Part shown: piece after piece, positions 1 through 6,269 of the stretch | How positions within the stretch are numbered: the stretch's first letter is position 1 | How the letters are laid out: every line of letters starts with the position of its first letter | Assembly (NCBI GenBank): GCA_002898995.1 | Contig: BEIM01000025.1 | Coordinates: forward strand, 1 to 15,313 | Direction of reading: 5' to 3' | Length of the DNA: 15,313 bases | Source: a bacterium HR36 | GTDB lineage: Bacteria; Planctomycetota; Planctomycetia; Gemmatales; HRBIN36 | Notes under the pieces: model-generated | What the model saw: only the letters and a program-made list of their open reading frames with translations | Databases searched by the model: none | Told to the model about the DNA's origin: nothing | Translations under genes and position numbers: made by a program

Positions 1-868
1 AATGCACTCGGCGACGGTAGTCGCGTTTGACCTCCACACTGTAGATGAAATACGCGCTCGGCACACTGGGCCGCACCCACATGATCCCTAAAACTCTCGG
101 CGGGAAATTTCCGAGAACGCCCACGGTCAGCTCTTCACCGGCGATATATTACTCGACAAGAGCGGGTTGGCGATAGTCACGGTGAACTTGCCTCACCGCG
201 CGTTGCAAAGCCTCCAGGTCATGCACCAGCGAAGCCTGGCGAATTCCCTTGCTAGAACCTTCCCAGGCAGGCTTGACGATCAGCGGGAAAGATAAGCCCT
301 GGGTTGCTAGGACGGTTTCGAGTTGGGCCAAGGTCTGGCCAGGTCGCAAGCTGGCAACGGCATCTGACCAAGGTGCTAATAACTCTGTGGCTGTGCTAGG
401 TAGACGCGGGCCGGCTTGGACGGAGGGGGCTTCTGGGAACGAGCAGGACGTGCGGAGGCGCGACGCCTCGTCCTCGGGCATGACCAGGAAACCTGGGGCG
501 ACGGCGACACCGTGGGAAGCAACAAGCCGGCGGGCAACATCTTTGTCCAGGGTCGCCGCTAGGCATAACGGATCCGAACCGGTGTACGGAATCCCAAGCA
601 TCTCCAGCACAGCTGGCACACGGGCTTCGCGGCACCGCGATACGCCTTCCCCTTCGGCGAAGTTAAACACGAGGTCTGGTGGGTCGGTGAGGAGGTGCTC
701 GATCAGCCTGCGGCCATCTCCCAATAAGACCGGTTCGTGCCCCTGCTGACGCAGGGCCTCGGCAATGGCCTGAATCGTGTGAGGCGAATCGAATTCTTCC
801 TGCCAATCGTCGGGCAGTTCGCCGTGGGCATCCGGACTCTTCAGGTCGAAGGTGATGCCGATTCTCAT
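1..868 (-). pseudogene. D-Ala-D-Ala-ligase-like ATP-grasp gene, interrupted by in-frame TAA and cut by the window edge
   Basis: ATP-grasp enzymes of the D-alanine-D-alanine ligase type join an amino or imino group to a carboxylate using ATP. The open part from the ATG at 868 to the TAA at 149-151 encodes 239 residues. It shows the N-terminal ligase domain (DLVFNFAEG near residue 65; GIPYTGSDP and TLDKD near 92-110) and the start of the ATP-grasp domain (FPLIVKPAWEGSSKGI near 193-208). The frame then hits TAA straight after PALVE, yet upstream-free reading resumes in the same frame as YIAGEELTVGVLGN, then PPRVLGI and VEVKRDY, to base 1. This is the expected second half of the domain, where family members read VEEYIAGEE; one base change (GAA to TAA) explains it. 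About 50 residues near 137-190 look like a lineage-specific insertion. The start overlaps the KamA stop as ATGA, implying coupled translation. Either a true nonsense mutation or an assembly error. The substrate is unknown. Confidence 0.75.
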
Positions 869-2400
869 GGCGCGACAACTTGCGGAGTAACGGGGCGAGT
901 GCGCCGGCGACGAGAACGCCCAGATGTCAAAGAGTGACCGACATCCGCCGGAATGGGCAGGGCGCTAGGATTAGCCGAGGCCGCTTCCTTGGTTCCTCCG
1001 GGAATCACGGGCGCTGCGGACTGTCCGCCACATTCCGTGCCGACTCTTTCCGTTTCGCTGAAGAGGAGCTGTTGCAGTCGGTTCTGGGCGATGGCGGCGC
1101 GGCGACGCATGCGTTCCGTACCTTCTGGAATTAAGGCCGTGCGATCGCCCTGCAGCAGAGCGCTTACCCCTAAGGTCCGCGTGCAGCTAATGGTCAGGGG
1201 TTTATCTTCGGCCTGGTAACGGATGAGCATCCCTTCATAGTTCCGCAAAATTACTGCATCATCGGAGGCCGATACCAGGTAGTTAGGCATTAGGGGGATT
1301 TTGCCAGCACCATGAGGGCCGTCCACCACGTACGTCGGAATCCCCAACCCCGATAAGTGCCCGCGCAAACCTTCCATGATCTCCAACCCTTTCCAGATGC
1401 TCGTGCGGAAATGCCCAGCGCCAATAACCGGGTCACAATGGAACAAGTAATACGGCCTGACCTTGATACGGAGCAAAGCCCGCATCAGTTGCCGCATGGT
1501 CTCCAGCGAGTCATTGACACCTTTGAGCAAGACGGTGTGATTGTTGACGGGCATGCCCGCGCGTAGCAGGGCTTTACAGACGCGGGCGGCTTCGGGAGTC
1601 ACCTCGCGGGGATGATTGAAATGCGTTTGGATCCAGACTTTCTCGGCCGAGGCCAACAGGTCAATCAGTTCCTGGTCGTAGAGGCGTTGGGGCAAGGTAA
1701 CGGGCACACGGGTGCCGATGCGGATAACATCCACGTGGCGAATGGCCTTGAGCTCGTCGAGGAAGAATTTCAACCGCGCCGGCGGCAGGGTGAGCGGGTC
1801 ACCGCCGGAAATAATTACGTCGCGCACCTCGCGATGCTGCCGAATGTATTCGATCATCTGACGGTCGGCAGCCGAGATCGCTTCCCAGCCTCCGCGGACC
1901 AGGGTTTTGCGTTTGCGGGTGCAGAACCGACAGTACATGGTGCAGACATGCGTAATCGCCAGCAGCACGCGGTCAGGGTAGCGGTGCGTCAGACCGGGCA
2001 CGGGCATGTCCTTCTCTTCTTCCAGCGGGTCCTCCAACTCATAGCCCGAACGATTTTCCAGCTCCAGAACCGAGGGCACCGCTTGCAAGCGAATAGGATC
2101 CTTCGGGTCCTCAGGATTGATCAGCGATAGGTAATATGGTGGGATGGCGAGCTTGTAGTCCTTCTCCAGCCGTTTGAGCCCCTCGAGTTCTTCGCGGCTG
2201 AATGGGAGATACTGACACAGTTGACGGACGGTACGTACGGCATGCTGGGATTGCCAGCGCCAGTCGTCCCAGAGTTCGTTGGGAACATCACGCCAAACGG
2301 GCCAGCGGCGCGAATGACTGGGAGGTTCTTCTTCGTCAGCAGGTAACGTTTCGGAAGACACATTGTTGGGCAGCGCAGCCGTCTGCTCCAGCTCGTTCAT
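865..2400 (-). CDS. kamA: KamA-family radical SAM lysine 2,3-aminomutase
   Basis: Lysine 2,3-aminomutase moves the alpha-amino group of L-lysine to C3, giving beta-lysine, using a 4Fe-4S cluster, S-adenosylmethionine and pyridoxal phosphate. The 511-residue protein has the radical SAM cysteines in CTMYCRFC (C153, C157, C160), the SAM-binding GGDP at 199-202, the PLP lysine K367 in GAGKIPLMPNY, and two aspartates matching the lysine-binding pair of the clostridial enzyme (D297 in GVNDS, D323 in HCDP). I start at the ATG at 2400 because GGAGG lies 10 bases upstream; an in-frame ATG at 2475 would add 25 residues without family likeness. The catalytic core ends near residue 400; a tail of about 110 residues, rich in Ala, Pro and Ser with an Arg run at 495-502, has no counterpart in the ~416-residue clostridial enzyme. 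The stop overlaps the ATP-grasp start (ATGA). The exact substrate is inferred from the family; EpmB-like or glutamate-acting relatives exist. Confidence 0.9.
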   Translation of the reverse strand: MNELEQTAALPNNVSSETLPADEEEPPSHSRRWPVWRDVPNELWDDWRWQSQHAVRTVRQLCQYLPFSREELEGLKRLEKDYKLAIPPYYLSLINPEDPKDPIRLQAVPSVLELENRSGYELEDPLEEEKDMPVPGLTHRYPDRVLLAITHVCTMYCRFCTRKRKTLVRGGWEAISAADRQMIEYIRQHREVRDVIISGGDPLTLPPARLKFFLDELKAIRHVDVIRIGTRVPVTLPQRLYDQELIDLLASAEKVWIQTHFNHPREVTPEAARVCKALLRAGMPVNNHTVLLKGVNDSLETMRQLMRALLRIKVRPYYLFHCDPVIGAGHFRTSIWKGLEIMEGLRGHLSGLGIPTYVVDGPHGAGKIPLMPNYLVSASDDAVILRNYEGMLIRYQAEDKPLTISCTRTLGVSALLQGDRTALIPEGTERMRRRAAIAQNRLQQLLFSETERVGTECGGQSAAPVIPGGTKEAASANPSALPIPADVGHSLTSGRSRRRRTRPVTPQVVAP

Positions 2401-2499
2401 ACAGTTTAGGCCTCCGGAGACCCCGAATTTCTCGCCCACGATGCCCGCAGCTTTCCAGCTGCTCCCGCGAGGCATGCGCGGCGGTGCTTCTTGCCGCGA

Positions 2500-2527
2500 A
2501 TCATAATCAGCCAGCGGAAAATTACAA
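2500..2527 (-). promoter_or_regulatory. Possible sigma-70-type promoter for the kamA/ATP-grasp operon
   Basis: On the minus strand TTGTAA (2527-2522) and TATGAT (2505-2500) are separated by 16 bases, resembling -35 and -10 boxes. Transcription would start near 2493 and leave a leader of roughly 90 bases before the ATG at 2400. This is pattern matching only; planctomycete promoters are often not of the E. coli consensus. Confidence 0.35.
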
Positions 2528-2540
2528 GGGGGCTTTCTCT

Positions 2541-2571
2541 AAAAGTGGCACTTTTTTCCGTTTTTTGCCAC
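2541..2571. repeat. Nested inverted repeats in the divergent kamA / RNase H control region
   Basis: AAAAGTG and CACTTTT (2541-2547 and 2549-2555) form a perfect 7-base inverted repeat around one G. The inner GTGGCA (2545-2550) is also matched by TGCCAC (2566-2571) across 15 mostly T bases. The site lies just upstream of the putative kamA promoter and about 90 bases before the RNase H gene, so it could be an operator for either side. The rest of 2401-2662 shows no gene. Confidence 0.35.
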
Positions 2572-2662
2572 AATAACTCTGGGCGTGCTTCCGCAAACGG
2601 GAGCAGGGGAACCCACACGAACCTAGTTACGCTCAGGAAATTTCGAGCGCTGCGCAGCGACC

Positions 2663-3091
2663 ATGACCTTGACCATTCACATTGATGGAGCGGCACGCGG
2701 TAACCCAGGCCCTGCAGCATTCGCGGCCGTCTTTCTTCAAGATGGGCAGCTGCTCCTGGAGGAAAAACAGTTTGTCGGTAAGACCACGAACAACGTCGCG
2801 GAGTACCTGGCTTTGTTGCACGCCCTGCGCCGCGCTGCGCAGATGGGAGCGCGCCGGCTCCACATTTTCAGCGATAGTGAATTGCTGGTCAGGCAGATGA
2901 CTGGCGTCTATCAAGTACGCGACCCGAAGCTACGTCAACTGTATGAGCAGGCACAAGAGCTGGTGCGCCAATTCGAGGAAGTTCGCCTGACTCATGTGCC
3001 ACGTAAACAAAACCGCCAGGCCGACAAACTGTGCAACCAGGCCCTTGACGAAGCTGAACGCCTTGGCCTAACAGACCACCATCCTTCCTGA
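2663..3091 (+). CDS. Ribonuclease HI-family protein
   Basis: RNase HI cleaves the RNA strand of RNA-DNA hybrids in the cytoplasm. The 142-residue product has the complete DEDD active site: D8 in HIDGAARGNPG, E47 in NNVAEYLAL, D71 in FSDSELL, and D121 in the HVPRKQNRQAD motif, where the helical part ends. The length (about 140) and the HVPRKQN motif fit the short bacterial and archaeal RNase HI type (often annotated as reverse-transcriptase-like or RNase HI-family) rather than E. coli RnhA itself. The start ATG has no clear Shine-Dalgarno sequence; it sits directly after a GC-rich palindrome (AGCGCTGCGCAGCG). The stop is 12 bases before the next gene, which uses the bases in between for its own ribosome binding site, so the two are probably cotranscribed. 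No functional link to the neighbouring hydrolase is evident. Confidence 0.9.
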   Translation: MTLTIHIDGAARGNPGPAAFAAVFLQDGQLLLEEKQFVGKTTNNVAEYLALLHALRRAAQMGARRLHIFSDSELLVRQMTGVYQVRDPKLRQLYEQAQELVRQFEEVRLTHVPRKQNRQADKLCNQALDEAERLGLTDHHPS

Positions 3092-3103
3092 AGGAGACGT
3101 CGA

Positions 3104-4630
3104 ATGTGCCCCGCACGCTGGGTGCCGACTACCTTGACTGCCACGCTGGCGGTTACCTTGGCGGGAGTCTTCTTTGCCAGAGAGCTGACTTATTTTCTCC
3201 CCGGCAGCAGCGAACACTGGGCCAGCGTCTCCCTGGTTGCCCAGGAACACAGGCCGCTAACCCAGCAATCGGCCGCAGGTCTAGCGTCAAAGTTCGCTGC
3301 AGAGCGAGTGCGTTTTGGTGTCGAGGCGGGCTGGTTGCCCAAGGCGCTGCGCCCGGAGCTCCAGCCAGCTTTCGCAAGCGAACGTGATAATCAGGGCGCT
3401 TTACACTTGTATATCGAACACGATCGCCGATCGGGCCTGGATGGTTTTTGGGAGAAGACTTTTCCTGTAAACGGTGGGCAATGGTATGAGTTTTCCTGCA
3501 AGTATCGGTGCCAAAACGTCCCTTTGGAACGGCGCAGCGTCGTCGTCGAGATTCACTGGCGCGATCATGCTGGGCGAAAGGTACGCACCGATGAGCCAGT
3601 GGTGAGTGGCTACTTAAGCGGTTTCACACCGATGGCGGAGAGCGAGTTTCCGCAGCTGAGGCCTGATGTGCCAGAGGATTCTGACCAGTTCCGCACGATG
3701 CACGGGGTTTATCGAGCCCCGGGTGAGGCGGAGTGCGCCGTGGTGCGTTTGCATCTGCGCTGGGCGCCAGGTGGCCGCGTGGTTTACAAAGACATGCGCT
3801 GGGACAAAACCACTCCACCTCAGCCTCGCCCAGTACGATTAGCCACGGCACATTTCCGACCGTCTGGCGGCAAGACGCCACTGGATAATTGCCGCATGTA
3901 CGAGCCATTGATCGCCGAGGCCGCCAGGAAAAAAGCTGACCTCGTCGTCTTGGGTGAGGTGATTCCCTATGTCGGGCTGGGCAAGTCTTTCGCGGAGGTA
4001 GCGGAAGCAATTCCTGGTGGCCCGTGCAGTAGTTATTTCGCCCAGGCCGCGCAGCGGCACCACCTGTACATTGTGGCTGGTTTGGTAGAACGGGATGGGC
4101 ACTGTGTGTACAACGTGGCAGCGCTGTACAGTCCCCAAGGCCAGCTCGTCGGCAAATACCGCAAGGTCTGCCTGCCCCGCAGCGAGATTGAGGCCGGCTT
4201 GGCACCAGGAAACGACTTTCCAGTTTTCGATACCCCTCTTGGCCGCATTGCCATGATGGTCTGCTATGATGGATTTTTTCCCGAAGTGGCTCGCGAACTG
4301 GCTAACCGGGGTGCTGAAATTATCGCCTGGCCAGTCTGGGGCTGTAATCCGCTGCTAGCCCGCGCCCGTGCTTGCGAGAATCACGTCTTTCTCGTCAGCA
4401 GCACTTACGAAGAGGTGTCGCGGAACTGGATGATTTCCGCGGTTTTCGACCGCAGCGGCGACGTTCTCGCCCAAGCAACGCAGTGGGGCACGGTTGCGGT
4501 GGCGGAAGTGGACTTGGCAAAACGCACCTATTGGCCGAGCCTTGGGGATTTCCGCGCTGCCATACCGCGCCACCGGCCCCCAATTCCTCCCGAAATCCTA
4601 CAACCTTCTGCGACCGGCCGGCAACGATAA
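3104..4630 (+). CDS. Membrane-anchored carbon-nitrogen hydrolase (nitrilase superfamily)
   Basis: Nitrilase-superfamily enzymes hydrolyse non-peptide C-N bonds in amides or nitriles through a Glu-Lys-Cys triad. In this 508-residue protein the C-terminal half (about 244-475) carries the triad: E285 in VLGEVIP, K354 in KYRKVCLP and C387 in MVCYDGFFPE. The N terminus has a hydrophobic stretch (about 8-25), probably an uncleaved signal anchor, so the enzyme likely faces the periplasm. Residues 65-235 form a beta-rich, Trp/Tyr-containing region (GFWEKTFPV, WYEFSCKYRC, YKDMRWD) that resembles a carbohydrate-binding-like sandwich; that reading is by feel only. AAGGAG at 3091-3096 sits 7 bases before the ATG and fixes the start. 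It follows the RNase H gene by 12 bases, probably in one transcript. The substrate cannot be told from the sequence; an amidase acting on an external or periplasmic amide is a reasonable guess. Confidence 0.85.
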   Translation: MCPARWVPTTLTATLAVTLAGVFFARELTYFLPGSSEHWASVSLVAQEHRPLTQQSAAGLASKFAAERVRFGVEAGWLPKALRPELQPAFASERDNQGALHLYIEHDRRSGLDGFWEKTFPVNGGQWYEFSCKYRCQNVPLERRSVVVEIHWRDHAGRKVRTDEPVVSGYLSGFTPMAESEFPQLRPDVPEDSDQFRTMHGVYRAPGEAECAVVRLHLRWAPGGRVVYKDMRWDKTTPPQPRPVRLATAHFRPSGGKTPLDNCRMYEPLIAEAARKKADLVVLGEVIPYVGLGKSFAEVAEAIPGGPCSSYFAQAAQRHHLYIVAGLVERDGHCVYNVAALYSPQGQLVGKYRKVCLPRSEIEAGLAPGNDFPVFDTPLGRIAMMVCYDGFFPEVARELANRGAEIIAWPVWGCNPLLARARACENHVFLVSSTYEEVSRNWMISAVFDRSGDVLAQATQWGTVAVAEVDLAKRTYWPSLGDFRAAIPRHRPPIPPEILQPSATGRQR

Positions 4631-4742
4631 ATCCATTCTGGCCGGGTACCGCGCAGGTGTGCATTCCTGGGCGCCTGCTGGCCCTCGCCTCCTTGCGTTT
4701 TCCTCGCCCCCTCAGCCAACCATCCCGCGCTATGAGCGAGTC

Positions 4743-4759
4743 GCAGCGATTGTCGCTGC
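4743..4759. terminator. Hairpin between convergent genes, possible bidirectional terminator
   Basis: GCAGCGA, TTG, TCGCTGC forms a perfect 7-bp stem with a 3-base loop in the 245-base gap between the hydrolase (ending 4630) and the selenoprotein gene (ending 4876 on the opposite strand). There is no T run on either side, so an intrinsic terminator is only a possibility. GGCAGCGACG near 4776 repeats one arm. Nothing else stands out in 4631-4875. Confidence 0.3.
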
Positions 4760-4875
4760 ACAGGTTTCGGCGATGGCAGCGACGTGAGTACACTTCGGCT
4801 GAATGGGCTAAGCCGCTGAGCGTCACAATCCTCATGCCAGTTGGGCCATGCGCGAAGCGAGCAAGACCGGGTTTG

Positions 4876-5997
4876 CTAATACTGTTTTTCCTTGCGCATG
4901 GAGGGGCGCCAGGAATAGTCGGACTTCTTCCATCCGTATGGCAAACACAGCACAGCTTTGCGCAGTTGCTGGCCACGTTGGAATTGCAAGGTCAGCTCCC
5001 CCTGTTGCGGGGCAAGGTGCAACGCATACATGCAGTCTGCCTGCGACCGAATGGGAACCCCGTGGATTCGTACCAGGATATCTCCGGCCTGCAATCCCGC
5101 CTGCTCCGCTGGGCTGCGTGGTAACACCCGCTGCACGCGATTCCCCGCATCTATTTCCAGCACCAGCCCGATGTTCTCGGGCAACGGATACACCCACAGC
5201 ATTTCCACCCGAAATGTTCCCTGGCGACGCGCTTCTTTCCGCAAACCTTCATAAACCTGATGGCAATGCAGACAACCTTTGCCTTTGACGGGAAACGCTT
5301 TCTCTACAGGCAGTATCGGCCGCTCTTGCATCGGAGCATTCCCTTCCCCGCTTCGGTGTGCCGCCAGCACCAAACGCATGGTATATTTCAACCCTGCCAG
5401 CGACATCCGTCTCTCTGCATCCTCGGCATCCCGTCCGCCATAGCGGCTATAGATGTGCTCTTGGGCGTTCAAGAAAAATGCCGCCCAGGTCAAGTCGTAG
5501 TCAAACTGAAACAGGCCAATATCCACGCCGTTCATCTGCAGAATACGGACGCAGATAAACTGCTCCATCAATTCCACAAGTTCCGGGTCAGCAGGACGAA
5601 CCACCTGTTCGTCAAAAGCGGTGCAATCCGCTCACCGCTCTCACCGGAAGACAGCGAAGATCGGCTTGCCCGTATGCTGCGCCTGCTGGCGGGCCTGGGC
5701 ATAGTCGGGCAACCATGAAATCGCCGACGGATTAGGGTTAGCCTGGACCTTTTTCGGCTTCTTCGCAGCCTGGGAAGCAGCAGACCTGGTTCTGGCGTTG
5801 GCAGCGGCAGTGGCAGGTAATGGGCTTTTACCTAACGGTAGCGATTGTGGGTCAGCTGCCGCAAAGGATGGGCCTCGAATGGAGGTATGCTCCTGGTGGT
5901 GCGCTTGGAGATCACCGTGCCCCGGTTTGCTACCGCAACCGCTGAGCATACCCGCCAGCGTGACTGCAAGAATAAGTTTCGACACTTTGTGCTGCAT
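4876..5997 (-). CDS. Trx7/PDZ-type lipoprotein, probable selenoprotein with two in-frame UGA (Sec) codons
   Basis: One frame runs from the ATG at 5997 to TAG at 4878-4876, interrupted only by TGA at 5643-5641 and 5634-5632; read as selenocysteine it gives 373 residues. Order: signal peptide with lipobox LSGC (lipidated C21); low-complexity linker to about 90; thioredoxin-like domain about 91-215 (WLPDYAQA, GKPIFAVFR, then U119-E-R-U122-A-D-C125, FDEQVV, FDYDLTW, SRYGGRDA); CLHCH at 242-246, a c-type heme attachment motif; PDZ domain about 275-352 (SPAEQAGLQAGDILVRI). The UGAs sit exactly at the CxxC redox positions. A stem-loop follows as a candidate SECIS. A thiol/selenol redox role at the outer face of the cytoplasmic membrane or outer membrane is inferred. 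In-frame TGA eight codons upstream supports this start; the ribosome site is weak. Ordinary gene calling would give two fragments (5641-5997 and 4876-5604). The alternative, a pseudogene with two stops, is much less likely given their placement. Confidence 0.85.
5595..5643 (-). promoter_or_regulatory. Candidate bacterial SECIS element serving two UGA codons
   Basis: Reading the minus strand, GACGAAC (5613-5607), loop AGGTG (5606-5602), GTTCGTC (5601-5595) makes a perfect 7-bp stem with a 5-base loop whose second and third bases are G. The loop G at 5605 is 27 bases after the second UGA and 36 after the first. As I recall the bacterial SECIS model, a G among the first two loop bases at about 16-37 bases from the UGA is required, so both codons fit one element. 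A second hairpin (AGCGGTG 5639-5633, CACCGCT 5623-5617, 9-base loop) lies between and contains the second UGA; its loop is too near the first UGA to fit the model. Confidence 0.7.
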
Positions 5998-6269
5998 ACC
6001 TGTGGCCTGCCGAAAGTTTCAATGCGGGTTGCAATATTTTAGAGCGGCGCGCCGACCAAAAGTTCCGCAGTCCACACCGTTGGGGGTGCTTCTGGCCAAG
6101 AACCAGCTTCGCCGATACAGTAACGGCCAATCGAGAAATTTCGCTGAAAGGAATCGGCAGCCCACGCCGCAGCGGCCGGGTTGCTGTCAGTCGTGCTAGC
6201 TCTGAGCTACCAATGCGCTGATAGCGTCACCCAGACAAAGAGACGCCAAGAAAAAGGCCGAGTAAACTC
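5998..6269. promoter_or_regulatory. Divergent intergenic region between the selenoprotein gene and nuoH
   Basis: These 272 bases must hold the promoters of both the selenoprotein gene (leftward) and the nuoH operon (rightward). I see no gene or tRNA. TAAAATATT on the minus strand (6041-6033), 36-44 bases before the selenoprotein start, could be a -10 region but lacks a clear -35. GGCGCGCC at 6047-6054 is palindromic, and TAGCTC-T-GAGCTA (6197-6209) is a perfect 6-base inverted repeat about 60 bases before nuoH that could be an operator. No assignment is firm. Confidence 0.35.

Noticed and set aside
1612..2130. 172-residue plus-strand frame inside kamA
   Set aside because: It is antisense to the radical SAM domain with its intact motifs and is a shadow frame.
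2401..2475. Longer kamA start at 2475
   Set aside because: The extra 25 residues lack family likeness and include the GGAGG site that serves the ATG at 2400.
3624..4205. 193-residue minus-strand frame inside the hydrolase gene
   Set aside because: It is antisense to the conserved nitrilase domain, is rich in Cys, Arg and Pro and has no motif.
5632..5643. TGA read as tryptophan through a variant genetic code
   Set aside because: TGA ends other genes here (kamA, RNase H, nuoJ), and Trp at the redox positions of a thioredoxin fold makes no sense.
4876..5997. Treating the region as two separate genes, or as a frameshifted pseudogene
   Set aside because: Both pieces are in the same frame, so there is no frameshift. 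The downstream piece would start at a GTG without a ribosome site in the middle of a thioredoxin fold, and the only interruptions are TGA at the two CxxC positions.
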